Assembly (NCBI GenBank): GCA_035640715.1
Contig: DASQVO010000077.1
Coordinates: 1 to 27,929 of the forward strand
Length of the DNA: 27,929 bases
Direction: 5' to 3'
Source: DASQVO01 sp035640715
Lineage (GTDB): Bacteria > Actinomycetota > Actinomycetes > Streptosporangiales > Streptosporangiaceae
This document shows positions 13,569-21,617 of this stretch, piece after piece. A program made the translations under genes and the position numbers. The stretch's first letter is position 1, and the number at the start of each line of letters is the position of its first letter. The notes under the pieces were generated by a model, which worked only from the letters and a program-made list of their open reading frames with translations, had not been told where the DNA came from and ran no database searches.

Positions 13569-15434
13569 TCACGAAACCCGCTCCCCCGCGGCCATCGCGA
13601 GCAGCTCTCCCGCGTGCGCCTGACCGAATTCGGAATCCTCCAGCCCGGCGAGCATGCGTGACAGCTCACGCACCCGGCCGGGCTGGTCGAGCCGGACGAC
13701 GCCGCTGCTGGTCACCATGCCGTCATCGGCTTTCATCACCACCAGGTGGTTGTCGGCGAACGCGGCGACCTGCGGCAGGTGGGTCACCACGATCACCTGC
13801 GCCAGGCGGGCAAGCCTGGCGAGGCGCCGGCCGATCTCCACCGCCGCCTTGCCGCCGACGCCGGCGTCCACCTCGTCGAACACGAAGGTCGGCACCGGAT
13901 CGGCACCAGCGAACACGACCTCGATGGCAAGCATGACCCTGGACAGCTCGCCGCCGGAGGCCCCCTTGTGCAACGGCAGCGCGGGCGCGCCCGGATGGGC
14001 GGCGAGCCTGATCTCCACGTCGTCGCTGCCGTGCGGGCCGGGCTCATCGGTGGGCCTGACCGCGACCATGAGCCGGGCGTGCGGCATGGCCAGGGCGGCC
14101 AGCTCGGCGGTGACATCGCGTGCGAACCGTTCGGCTGCCTCACTGCGGAGCGCGGTCAGCTGGCCGGCCAGCTCGGCGACCCGGTCGGCCAGCTCGGTCT
14201 CCTCCCGCGAGAGCTCAGCGATATGCTCATCGTCGCCTTCGAGCTCGCCGAGCCGGGCCGCGGCGTACTTGGTCCAGGCCAGGATGACGGCCAGCTCGCC
14301 GGGCCCGGCGCCGCCGGCGCTGGCCGGATCGGCGTCCCCTGCCGCCGGGCCCGCGGCGGATCCTGCCCCGGCGGGTGCCGTTCCCTCAGCGGGTCCCGTC
14401 CCTTCCGCGGGTCCTGCTATACCGGCCCGTGCGATATCGGCGGCTGCGCGGTTCCCGTAGGCCCGGACGAGCCGGGCCAGCGCGGCGCGCCGCTCCTGCA
14501 CCGCGGCGAGCCTGGCCGGGTCCGCGTCCAGCGACTCCGTGTAGGATGCCAGCTCCGCCGCCACGTCGGACAGCAGGTAAGCGGCCTCGGACAGCCGGTC
14601 GGCGAGCGCGGCGAGCGCGGCGTCATGCTGGCGCACCGCCTCCAGTGCCTGCCGCGCGCCGCCGAGCAGCGTCACGGCGTCCGGGGTGTCATAGGACCCG
14701 CCGGACGGGTCGCCGAGCAGCGCCTCGTGCGCGGCCGTGGCCGCGGCTCGCAGCGCCTCGGCATTGCCCAGCCGCTCCTCTTCCGCGAGCAGCTCCGCGT
14801 CCTCCCCCGCCACCGGATCGAGCGCCTCAATCTCGGCCAGTGCCTGCCGGAGATCCTCGGCTTCGGCCGCGCGCTCGCGGGCCATCCGGGTCAGCTCCGC
14901 CACCTCGGCGCTGACCTCCCGGTGCCGGGCGTAGGCCCGCTGGTAATCGGCGAGGACGGCGGCCAGGTCCGGGCCCGCATAGGAATCCAGCGCCTCCCGC
15001 TGCCTGCCGGGCCGCAGCAGTTGCTGCTGGTCGGCCTGGCCGTGCACGGCGACGAGATCATCGGCCAGGTAGGTCAGGAGCGATACGGGGACCGAACGGC
15101 CGCCGGCGTGCGCGCGTGACCTGCCCTCCGCCGATACCGAGCGGCTGATGACAAGCGCCCGGCCGTCGTCATCCAGTTCGCCGCCGGCCTCGTCGACCTG
15201 GCGCGCGACGTTCCCGTCCGGGTCGATCCGCAGGCGCCCCTCCACGAGGGCCCGTGGCGCGCCCGGCCGCACCCGCGCCGGATCGGCGCGGCCGCCGAAA
15301 AGCAGGCCGAGGCCTGTCACGACCATTGTCTTGCCCGCCCCCGTCTCGCCCGTCACCACGGTGAAACCGGGGGACAGTTCGAGAACCGCGTCGTCGATGA
15401 CCCCGAGCCCCGTGATCCGGACTTCCTCAAGCAT
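13569..15434 (-). CDS. recN: DNA repair ATPase RecN
   Basis: RecN is an SMC-like ATPase that acts at DNA double-strand breaks. The 621-residue protein has Walker A GETGAGKT (29-36) and a long coiled-coil middle. The ABC signature GASGGELSRVMLAIE and Walker B TFVFDEVDAGVGG follow, then the H-loop VVTHLPQVAAFAD near the C terminus. The start is ATG 15434, where homology begins; it overlaps the nadK stop by 8 bases. A longer open frame upstream is nadK in another frame. At about residue 340 there is a Gly/Ala/Pro-rich insertion (GPAEGTGPAEGTAPAGAG...) encoded by 18-base repeats, making the protein somewhat longer than typical RecN. A perfect 12-base palindrome (13557-13568) sits just after the stop. 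Confidence 0.93.
   Translation of the reverse strand: MLEEVRITGLGVIDDAVLELSPGFTVVTGETGAGKTMVVTGLGLLFGGRADPARVRPGAPRALVEGRLRIDPDGNVARQVDEAGGELDDDGRALVISRSVSAEGRSRAHAGGRSVPVSLLTYLADDLVAVHGQADQQQLLRPGRQREALDSYAGPDLAAVLADYQRAYARHREVSAEVAELTRMARERAAEAEDLRQALAEIEALDPVAGEDAELLAEEERLGNAEALRAAATAAHEALLGDPSGGSYDTPDAVTLLGGARQALEAVRQHDAALAALADRLSEAAYLLSDVAAELASYTESLDADPARLAAVQERRAALARLVRAYGNRAAADIARAGIAGPAEGTGPAEGTAPAGAGSAAGPAAGDADPASAGGAGPGELAVILAWTKYAAARLGELEGDDEHIAELSREETELADRVAELAGQLTALRSEAAERFARDVTAELAALAMPHARLMVAVRPTDEPGPHGSDDVEIRLAAHPGAPALPLHKGASGGELSRVMLAIEVVFAGADPVPTFVFDEVDAGVGGKAAVEIGRRLARLARLAQVIVVTHLPQVAAFADNHLVVMKADDGMVTSSGVVRLDQPGRVRELSRMLAGLEDSEFGQAHAGELLAMAAGERVS
14371..14424. repeat. Three in-frame 18-base repeats inside recN
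   Basis: The units at 14371, 14389 and 14407 each begin GCGGGT. The first two keep their full 18-base pattern and the third diverges at its end. Each encodes six residues (PAEGTG-type), so copy-number changes would not shift the recN frame. They lie in the low-complexity linker within the coiled-coil region. Confidence 0.6.
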
Positions 15435-16563
15435 GGCCGCCAGCCGTCTCCTCCCTGCTGTCCGGTCCTGGTCCCCCGGCCAGATCGTCTCCGGCCAGAT
15501 CGTCCCAGGCCGCCTCGCTGTTGATCTCCGGAAGCCGCGGCCTGCCGTCCAGCCTGCCACCCCGCCAGCCTGCCACCGGCAATCCGAACTTGGCGACCAG
15601 CCGGTCAGTGAACGGGGCACCGCCCACCGCCGCGCCCGCCTGCGGGCCGTCCTCGGCGCCGATGCCGTGCAGCCGGGCGAGCAGGACGGGGATCGCGCCG
15701 CGCCGCACCTCGACCCGGGCTCCGGGTTCCAGGTCGACCCTACGGCGCCCGTCGCACCACATGACCGCACCCGGTGAATCCGCGCCGGCCGGTTCCGCCA
15801 GGCCCGGCAGCCCGCCCTGCTCCGGGCCACGGCCCGTCCCCCCGATGATCTCGACCGCGAGCACCGAGCGCGGCGACACGACCATCGGCCGGGCGAACAG
15901 GGCATGCGCGCTGATCGGCACCATGAGCAGGGCCTCGACCTCCGGCCACACCACCGGACCGCCCGCCGAGAACGCGTACGCCGTGGACCCGGTCGGGGTG
16001 GCACACACCACCCCGTCGCAGCCCCAGCGCGACAGGGGGCGGCCGTCGACCTCGGTGACCACCTCGAGCACCCGCTCCCGCGCCGACTTCTCGACCGTGG
16101 CCTCGTTGAGCGCCCAGGTTCCTGCCACTGCCGCGCCGTCCTGGCGCACCATGACGTCAATAGTCATCCGCTCCTCGACCACGTAGTGGCGCGCGACCAC
16201 GCGGTCGACCGTATCGGCCAGGCCGTCGGGCTCCGCCTCGGCAAGGAAGCCGACGTGGCCGAGGTTCACGCCGAGCAGCGGCGCGCCCGCCGGCCGGGCG
16301 AGCTCGGCGGCCCGGAGCAGCGTGCCGTCGCCACCGACCACGATCACGATCTCGGCGCCCTCCGCCGCCCCCGGGCCCGGCGGCACCTCCTCGGCGTCCA
16401 TGCAGCCGATGCTGGCCGACTCGGGGCGGAGGACGCGCACGGCCACGCCGGCGCCGATGAGCCGGGTGACCACGAACCGGGCACTCCGCAGCGATTCCTT
16501 CCGCCCGGTGTGCGCCACAACAAGAACTGTCCGCCTGCCGCCCCCGACGTTCATCACGCCCAT
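15427..16563 (-). CDS. nadK: NAD kinase
   Basis: NAD kinase phosphorylates NAD to NADP. The family motifs are GGDGT (77-81, catalytic Asp79), GVNLGHVGFLAE, WALNEATVEKSARERVLEV and the nucleotide-binding run GVVCATPTGSTAYAFSAGGP. PISAHALFARPMVV is in the C-terminal half. The total of 378 residues is longer than usual. The extra length comes from a short Gly/Pro/Ala loop (RGPEQGGLPGLAEPAG) and a C-terminal tail of about 60 residues with a repeated DDLAG. Start ATG 16563 has only a weak ribosome site; ATG 16554 is an alternative. It lies between tlyA (49 bases upstream) and recN (8-base overlap), the conserved actinobacterial order. Confidence 0.92.
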   Translation of the reverse strand: MGVMNVGGGRRTVLVVAHTGRKESLRSARFVVTRLIGAGVAVRVLRPESASIGCMDAEEVPPGPGAAEGAEIVIVVGGDGTLLRAAELARPAGAPLLGVNLGHVGFLAEAEPDGLADTVDRVVARHYVVEERMTIDVMVRQDGAAVAGTWALNEATVEKSARERVLEVVTEVDGRPLSRWGCDGVVCATPTGSTAYAFSAGGPVVWPEVEALLMVPISAHALFARPMVVSPRSVLAVEIIGGTGRGPEQGGLPGLAEPAGADSPGAVMWCDGRRRVDLEPGARVEVRRGAIPVLLARLHGIGAEDGPQAGAAVGGAPFTDRLVAKFGLPVAGWRGGRLDGRPRLPEINSEAAWDDLAGDDLAGGPGPDSREETAGGHA

Positions 16564-16612
16564 CGCCTATGAATGCCCTTCACTTCTCGCGTCATCCGCT
16601 CATCACCAGTAG

Positions 16613-17443
16613 CTACTCTGGTCCCTCCGTGATCGCCCGCCACAGGTCCTCATCCTCCAGCGGTGGGGCACCGCGCCGCAGCCAGACGAAGTACTCTACG
16701 TTGCCGGCCGGCCCCGGCAGCGGGCTGGCCGTGACACCCTGCACGCCGAGACCCAGCTCAGCCGCTGCGCCGCACACGGCCTTGATCGCTTCGGCCCGCA
16801 ATCCAGCATCGCGCACGACGCCGCCCGCCCCGACCCGGCCCTTCCCGACCTCGAACTGGGGCTTGACGAGCAGCACGAAATCGGCATCTGCCGCGGCGCA
16901 CCCGGCCAGCGCGGGCAGCACCAGGGCGAGGGAGATAAAGGAGAGGTCGGCAACCACCAGGCCGGGCAGGCCGTCCGGCCCGGCGACCTGTTCGGGCCCC
17001 AGCGACCGCACGTTGACCCGGTCGAGCACGGTCACCCTCGGGTCGGTCCGCAGTGACCAGGCGAGCTGGCCGTAGCCGACGTCGACGGCGGTGACGTGCG
17101 CGGCACCCGCACGCAGCAGCACGTCGGTGAAGCCGCCGGTGGAGGCGCCGGCATCCAGGCAGGCGCGGCCGGCTACGGCCAGGCCTGGGAAAGCCGCGAG
17201 CGCGCCGGCGAGCTTATGCCCGCCGCGGGAGACGTAATCGGGCTCGCCGCTGACATCGGCAACGGTGATCGGGGCATCGCGCGTCACCTGGGTGGCGGGC
17301 TTGGCGGCCGCGTCGCCGCCCACCGAGACTCGCCCGGCGGCGATCAGCCCGGCGGCCTGGTCGCGGGAACGGGCCAGGCCGCGCCGGACAAGCTCGGCGT
17401 CGAGCCGGGAACGCGGCGTCCTGTGCGGTGGGCGGCCTGTCAC
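16613..17443 (-). CDS. tlyA: TlyA-family rRNA 2'-O-methyltransferase (16S/23S)
   Basis: TlyA methylates the 2'-OH of rRNA cytidines and affects sensitivity to capreomycin-type drugs. Residues 11-65 form an S4 RNA-binding domain (RLDAELVRRGLARSRDQAAGLI), followed by an FtsJ-like methyltransferase. The SAM loop is DAGASTGGFTDVLL (97-110). The catalytic K-D-K-E set is visible: Lys77 (SRGGHKLAGA), Asp166 (VADLSFIS), Lys194 (LLVKPQFEVGKG) and Glu250 (NVEYFVW). The 276-residue length is normal. The GTG start at 17443 overlaps the stop of the preceding small gene by four bases (GTGA), so the two are coupled. Confidence 0.93.
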   Translation of the reverse strand: MTGRPPHRTPRSRLDAELVRRGLARSRDQAAGLIAAGRVSVGGDAAAKPATQVTRDAPITVADVSGEPDYVSRGGHKLAGALAAFPGLAVAGRACLDAGASTGGFTDVLLRAGAAHVTAVDVGYGQLAWSLRTDPRVTVLDRVNVRSLGPEQVAGPDGLPGLVVADLSFISLALVLPALAGCAAADADFVLLVKPQFEVGKGRVGAGGVVRDAGLRAEAIKAVCGAAAELGLGVQGVTASPLPGPAGNVEYFVWLRRGAPPLEDEDLWRAITEGPE

Positions 17444-17754
17444 GTCGGCGCCCCCGGCGCTCCGGCTGCCGCTCCAGGCGTGCCGGGCATGCCGGGGCTC
17501 AGCTCGCCGAGCACCTCCCGCAGCCGGTCATGGACCTGCTCCAAGATGGCGGGATGCTCATCGAGCGGCGCATCGGCGAGCTCACCGAGCCGGGCCACCG
17601 CCGCATCCACCCGCGAATCACCGGTCCCGCCGCCTTCATTAGCCACCTGGATTTCGCTGGTGCCCACGTTCTCACCAGTTTCGGCAGCATCCAGCGCGGC
17701 CGGCGTGCCGTCACGTTCCCCGGTCATCCCGGCGGCGGCGTTCTCGTCGGCCAT
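17440..17754 (-). CDS. Small acidic protein upstream of tlyA, function unknown
   Basis: This 104-residue protein has a disordered, acidic/Ala/Gly-rich N-terminal half. A predicted helical segment, RVDAAVARLGELADAPLDEH...ILEQVHDRLREVLGEL, comes next, and then a Gly/Pro/Ala tail. Similar small proteins with a VDxAVxRLxEL...EQVHxRLxxxL core commonly precede tlyA in actinomycetes, and the 4-base overlap with tlyA supports it as a real gene. It has no catalytic motif; it may be an accessory or adaptor protein. Start ATG 17754; the upstream gap of 96 bases is shared with the divergent SCP2-like gene and presumably holds both promoters. Confidence 0.75.
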   Translation of the reverse strand: MADENAAAGMTGERDGTPAALDAAETGENVGTSEIQVANEGGGTGDSRVDAAVARLGELADAPLDEHPAILEQVHDRLREVLGELSPGMPGTPGAAAGAPGAPT

Positions 17755-17850
17755 CTGCCTTGCCCCTAACCTTCGATCATCTCCGGCTTGCGCTACCCTC
17801 CGCGTTGAACGCTACCTTGATGTGCCGACGATCCTGGAAGTGGAACCGCA

Positions 17851-18195
17851 ATGCCGACCGCCGAGGAATGCCGCGACGCACTCCAGAAACTGACAGGCCG
17901 GCTCTCGGAACTGGAGCCGAAAAATCGTGATGCCTTCTTCAGCGGCCGCTCCTTCTCCTGCCGCGTGACGGACCTGGACATCACCTTCGTCACCCGGTTC
18001 GGCACCGAGGGCGCCGAACCGGTACGCGAGGCCGGCCCGGACGACCCGCCTGCCGACGTCCGGATGGCCGCGGCCAGCAACGTCGTCCTCGAGCTCGCCG
18101 GCGATGTCGGCGCCTTCCCCCGCGCCTGGCTGACGGGCCGCGTCAAGGTCCAGGCAAGCATGCGCGATCTGTTCAGGCTCCGAAAGCTCCTGTGA
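17851..18195 (+). CDS. SCP2 sterol-binding-domain-like protein
   Basis: This 114-residue protein fits the small SCP2-fold proteins often found divergent to tlyA in actinomycetes. The pattern is a helical start (EECRDALQKLTGRLSEL), strands (RSFSCRVTDLDITFVTRF), and NVVLELAGDVGAFPRAWLTGRVKVQASMRDLFRLRKLL, in which the last part is the usual small-domain helix ending in an xxLRKLL motif. It should bind a lipid or other hydrophobic ligand; no partner is evident. ATG 17851 follows a GGAAGTGGAA stretch. It is convergent with the SDR gene, leaving 64 bases between stops. Confidence 0.75.
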   Translation: MPTAEECRDALQKLTGRLSELEPKNRDAFFSGRSFSCRVTDLDITFVTRFGTEGAEPVREAGPDDPPADVRMAAASNVVLELAGDVGAFPRAWLTGRVKVQASMRDLFRLRKLL

Positions 18196-18259
18196 CCTCC
18201 CAGAAAATGTCCCTATCGCGTCGCTGATGCCGGACCGGCGGCTCTCCTCGCCGTCGCGA

Positions 18260-19009
18260 TCAGGACCGTGTGGCGGCGCGGCGGCAGAGCCAGTCGTCGA
18301 ATTCAGTGGCGACGATGCGCTCGTCGTGGACGCCGGCGGCGTCCGGCGAGGCCAGCCACACGACGGGCGGCCCCATGATGGCGGGATCGAGCAACGGCAG
18401 GTCTTCGCCGCCCGGCGGGATCATGCCGGTGCGGGTCGCCCCACCGGGCAGCAGCATGTTCACGGTGACGCCGCTGCCGCGCAGGTCGGCGGCCATGATC
18501 CTGGACAGGGACTCGGCGCCTGCGCGCGAGGGCCCGTAGGGCACGAAACCGGCGCGGGTCATGGTCGAGTGGTTCATCGATATGTTGACAACCCGGCCGT
18601 GCCCGGCCGCCAGCATCCGCGGCACCACCTCGCGGGCCATCAGGAAGTAGCCGGTCAGGTTGGTGTCGATGACGGCGCGGAAGCCGTCGGGCGGCACCTT
18701 CCAGAAGGCCTGCGGCTCAGACAGGAAACGCGGGTTGACGGTGCGCATGCCGATGCCGGCGTTGTTCACCAGCATGTCGATCCCGCCAAGGCGCGACGAC
18801 GCTTCCTCCACAGCGCGGGCCACCGACGCCTCGTCGCGCACGTCACACTCGATCCCGGTCGCGCCGGGCAGGCCCGCGGCGGCGGTGGCGGCACGCTGCG
18901 CTGACCGGCCGGTCAGCGCGACCGCGGCGCCGGACCTTGCGAGGGCATCGGCCATCGCCAGGCCCAGCCCGCTCGTGCCGCCGGTCACGAGGACCCGTTT
19001 CACGTCCAT
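18260..19009 (-). CDS. Short-chain dehydrogenase/reductase with Tyr-x3-Arg active site
   Basis: This 249-residue Rossmann-fold oxidoreductase has TGGTSGLG for the cofactor (residues 9-16), the acid pair CDVRDE (55-60), VNNAGIG (81-87) and DTNLTG (Asn117). The active-site Tyr158 sits in YGPSRAG, so the usual YxxxK lysine is Arg162. The expected Ser is probably Ser148 in NISMNHST. Classical SDRs use Ser-Tyr-Lys, so activity may be altered. Start ATG 19009. It lies 54 bases after the MHS transporter gene on the same strand, as the last gene of that operon. Substrate is unknown; the transporter and crotonase suggest an organic acid or acyl-CoA route (inference). Confidence 0.85.
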   Translation of the reverse strand: MDVKRVLVTGGTSGLGLAMADALARSGAAVALTGRSAQRAATAAAGLPGATGIECDVRDEASVARAVEEASSRLGGIDMLVNNAGIGMRTVNPRFLSEPQAFWKVPPDGFRAVIDTNLTGYFLMAREVVPRMLAAGHGRVVNISMNHSTMTRAGFVPYGPSRAGAESLSRIMAADLRGSGVTVNMLLPGGATRTGMIPPGGEDLPLLDPAIMGPPVVWLASPDAAGVHDERIVATEFDDWLCRRAATRS

Positions 19010-19063
19010 GGCCCTTACCTATCAGACGGGGCTCCCGGCCGCAGCGGGCGGCAGGTTATCCCG

Positions 19064-20446
19064 TCACGGGGTTCCCGCCGCCGGGGATCCCGTGGCGCTG
19101 GTGACGGCGCCCTTCTCCCGGAAGTCGGTCATCAGGTCGGCACCGGTCCGGTCGGGCAGGAGCACGCAGGAGATGAGCGTGACCACCACGCACCCGATGA
19201 TGTACGCGGGGATCCACCACACGGCCAGCGGGAGGAGGGCCGTGGCGATGAGCGGCGCCGGGCCGCCCGCGCTAACCGAGGCGAGCTGGTAACCGAGTCC
19301 CGCGCCGCTGTACCGCACCTTGGTCGGGAACGCCTCGGCGATGTAGGCGGCCTGGGGGCCGTACTGCATGTCGTGCGGTATCAGGGACAGGATGACCGCG
19401 AGCACGATGAGCGCGGGGATCGCCGTCTCCAGCATCCAGAAATAAGGAAAGATGAACAGCCCGGTCAGGATGGCCCCGGCCACGTAGACACGGCGCCGCC
19501 CGACGCGATCCGACAGCCAGCCGAAGAACGGCACGCTGAGCAGTGACACCGCCGCCGCCGCGATGACGGTGTAAAGCATGAAGTCTTTGGTCCTGCCGAG
19601 ATGGTCGACGCCGAAAGCGAGCACGAAGGACGTGAAGATGTAGAACGGGGCCTGTTCGGAGGTGCGGATGCCCGCGGCGACCAGGATTTCCTTGGGCTGG
19701 CGCTTGATCACCTCCAGCAGCGGCTGGCGCTCGACCTGCCGCCGGGCCTGGACTTCGGTGAACAGCGGGGACTCCACGACCTTGAGCCGGACGTACAGGC
19801 CGACGATGACCAGGACCGCGGAGAACCAGAAGGGGATCCGCCAGCCGGCCGTATACGAGGAACCAACGAATGAGTTGCCGTACAGGCTGCTGAACAGCAG
19901 GGTCAGGCCGTTGGCCACCAGCAGCCCGACGGGCACGCCGAACTGCGGCCAACTGGCCAGGAAACCGCGCTTTCTGGTGTGCCCCCATTCCATGGCCAGG
20001 CCGACGGCACCGCCCCACTCGCCGCCCACACCCAGTCCCTGGAGGATGCGGAACACGACGAGGAGCACGGCGCCCCAGATGCCCACCATCTGGTAGGTCG
20101 GGAGCAGGCCGATGGCCGTACTGCCGAGCCCCATGAGGACGAGGGTGGCGATGAGAGTGGTCTTGCGCCCGATCCGGTCTCCCAGGTGACCGAAGAGCAT
20201 GGCCCCCACCGGGCGCGCGGCGAAGCCGACGGCGTAGGTGGCGAACGACTCGAGAGTGCCGGCCTCAGGGCTCGAATGCGGAAAGAACAGCTTGGGGAAG
20301 ACCAGGGCGGCGGCCGTCCCGTACAGGAAGTAGTCGTACCACTCGATCGAGGTGCCGACCGCACTGGCGAACAGCGCCGTCCGGACCTCCCGCCGCTGCT
20401 CCGGCGTGCCCTGGATGAGGCCGCCGCCCTCTGCCGCGGCGCTCAC
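19064..20446 (-). CDS. MFS transporter, metabolite:H+ symporter (MHS) family
   Basis: This 460-residue membrane protein has about twelve hydrophobic segments. The MHS hallmarks are present: ASAVGTSIEWYDYFLYG in the first helix, GHLGDRIGRKT in loop 2-3, LQGLGVGGEWGGAV in helix 4, WRIPFWFSAVLV, and GWLSDRVGRRR in loop 8-9. The family imports carboxylates, betaines, shikimate, aromatic acids or alpha-ketoglutarate with protons. The start is GTG 20446, preceded by GGGGAGG. The frame stays open upstream without a plausible start. A 16-codon frame with its own strong ribosome site overlaps this start. Neighbours are a crotonase-fold gene 186 bases upstream and an SDR gene 54 bases downstream. Confidence 0.88.
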   Translation of the reverse strand: MSAAAEGGGLIQGTPEQRREVRTALFASAVGTSIEWYDYFLYGTAAALVFPKLFFPHSSPEAGTLESFATYAVGFAARPVGAMLFGHLGDRIGRKTTLIATLVLMGLGSTAIGLLPTYQMVGIWGAVLLVVFRILQGLGVGGEWGGAVGLAMEWGHTRKRGFLASWPQFGVPVGLLVANGLTLLFSSLYGNSFVGSSYTAGWRIPFWFSAVLVIVGLYVRLKVVESPLFTEVQARRQVERQPLLEVIKRQPKEILVAAGIRTSEQAPFYIFTSFVLAFGVDHLGRTKDFMLYTVIAAAAVSLLSVPFFGWLSDRVGRRRVYVAGAILTGLFIFPYFWMLETAIPALIVLAVILSLIPHDMQYGPQAAYIAEAFPTKVRYSGAGLGYQLASVSAGGPAPLIATALLPLAVWWIPAYIIGCVVVTLISCVLLPDRTGADLMTDFREKGAVTSATGSPAAGTP

Positions 20447-20493
20447 CGCGGCCTCCCCGTCCCTGTCACCCTGACTTCTGCGATCCTCACCAT
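20443..20493 (-). CDS. Putative 16-residue leader peptide coupled to the MHS transporter
   Basis: ATG 20493 has an excellent AAGGAGG site five to six bases upstream and opens a frame of 16 codons (MVRIAEVRVTGTGRPR). Its TGA overlaps the transporter GTG as GTGA. It is out of frame with the transporter, so it is not an N-terminal extension. It could couple or attenuate transporter translation. No homologue is recognised, and reality rests only on the ribosome site and the overlap. Confidence 0.5.
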   Translation of the reverse strand: MVRIAEVRVTGTGRPR

Positions 20494-20632
20494 GACGTCC
20501 TCCTTGGCGTCCCGATCGGGTGGAATATGGGATCTGGTCCGCTCGGCGGCGGTCAGCCGGCGGGCGGCTCGCTAGGCTTAATTTCAAGATCCGCGTTACT
20601 CAGATGTCGTGACGGTTCCGGCCGCGGTGGCC

Positions 20633-21463
20633 TCACCGGCCGCTCGCGCGGGCTAAAGGGCTGTGGTCGCCGGACGGCCCTGAATGACGCACACCGTGCA
20701 GGAAGGCAGCGACTCCCTCACGGAAGTCGCTGTAGTCGACGGCGGGCCCTCCCGCAGCAATGCGTGCGGCCTCGATCGCGGGCCCCAGCCCGGCGCCGAC
20801 GGCGCGCTTGGCGGCCCGGATCGCGGCCGCTGGATGGACAATGATGGACTGAACAAGGACGTCCGTTACGCCGTCAAGCCGTGGCTCGGGAACGCAGCGG
20901 GTCACGAGGCCGAGGCGTGCCGCCTCATCCGACCCGATGAGGCGGCCGGTATAGAGCAGGTCCCGTGCGGCACCCGGTCCCGCAAGCAGCGACAGCCGTG
21001 CGGCGAACGACGGGCTGGCCAGGATCCCGAGCCGGGCGATCGGCATGCCGATCAGTGCATTGCGCCCGAAGACCCGCAGGTCGGAGGCGAGGGCCAGCTG
21101 GCACCCGGCGCCGGCCGCGACCCCTTTGACCTTTGCCACCACGGGAACCGGAAGGTTCTCGATGGCGGCGCACGCGGCCTCCATGCGGCCGAAGGCCGCC
21201 TCGACATCGGCGGGCTCCGCGCCGTCCCATTCGCGCACGTTGAACCCGGCGCAGAAGGACCGGCCCCGCCCGGCTAGCACGACGGCGCGGATGCTGTCAT
21301 CGGCGGCCAGCTCACCGAAGGCGCGCTCCAGGGCGACCCATTCGCGGCTGCCCAGCACGTTGTGCCGGGTCCCGTTGCCGATGATCACCTCGGCGACCGC
21401 GCCGCGCCGTGTGACGTCCACAGACGGGTGCACGCCGCCCGGTTCGGGTCCGCGCCCGGTCAC
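20633..21463 (-). CDS. Crotonase-fold (enoyl-CoA hydratase/isomerase family) protein with altered catalytic residues
   Basis: This 276-residue protein has the crotonase core. VVLAGRGRSFCAGFNV (residues 61-76) supplies the first oxyanion-hole NH, and GVAAGAGCQLALASDLRVF supplies the second. LIGMPIARLGILASPSFAARL, ARDLLYTGRLIGSDEAARLGLV and a C-terminal helix follow. The two catalytic glutamates of true hydratases are missing: the position in GGCELA-type motifs is Gln122, and the FGxPE position is Ile142. It probably acts as another crotonase-type enzyme (isomerase, thioesterase, decarboxylase) or binds acyl-CoA without hydration. The GTG start at 21463 overlaps the stop of a CoA-transferase remnant. 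It is upstream of the transporter and SDR genes on the same strand. Confidence 0.87.
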   Translation of the reverse strand: MTGRGPEPGGVHPSVDVTRRGAVAEVIIGNGTRHNVLGSREWVALERAFGELAADDSIRAVVLAGRGRSFCAGFNVREWDGAEPADVEAAFGRMEAACAAIENLPVPVVAKVKGVAAGAGCQLALASDLRVFGRNALIGMPIARLGILASPSFAARLSLLAGPGAARDLLYTGRLIGSDEAARLGLVTRCVPEPRLDGVTDVLVQSIIVHPAAAIRAAKRAVGAGLGPAIEAARIAAGGPAVDYSDFREGVAAFLHGVRHSGPSGDHSPLARASGR

Positions 21464-21561
21464 CTGACGATCCCCTCGTTACGCAGCCAGGCGATTATCG
21501 TGGCGTAGGGCCCGGAGAGTATCCGGGTCAGGTCAAGCACCCGGATTCCGCCCAGGGCTCC
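21460..21561 (-). pseudogene. Remnant of a CaiB/BaiF (family III) CoA-transferase gene
   Basis: The frame encodes GGALGGIRVLDLTRILSGPYATIIAWLRNEGIVR and then stops. The first 26 residues match the conserved N terminus of family III CoA-transferases (usually GPLxGIRVLDLxRVLAGPYAT...). The normal LADLGADVIKVE continuation and the remaining several hundred residues are gone. No start codon is clear: a GAGGAGG ribosome-like site lies at about 21600, but CTG/ATT codons follow it. The stop overlaps the crotonase GTG as GTGA, so an internal deletion may have joined the start of this gene to the crotonase gene. A short coupled leader peptide is an alternative reading. Confidence 0.6.
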
Positions 21562-21617
21562 CCCCGTGGTGTGCGCGCTGGCTGGCAGCGTCCGAATCGC
21601 CTCCTCACGGGTCCTAC

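Noticed and set aside
13746..15119. 457-codon frame antisense to recN
   Set aside because: Composition-driven shadow; recN motifs on the minus strand are complete.
20447..20587. N-terminal extension of the MHS transporter to 20587
   Set aside because: The extra residues are Arg/Gly-rich with no homology, and GTG 20446 has a strong ribosome site.
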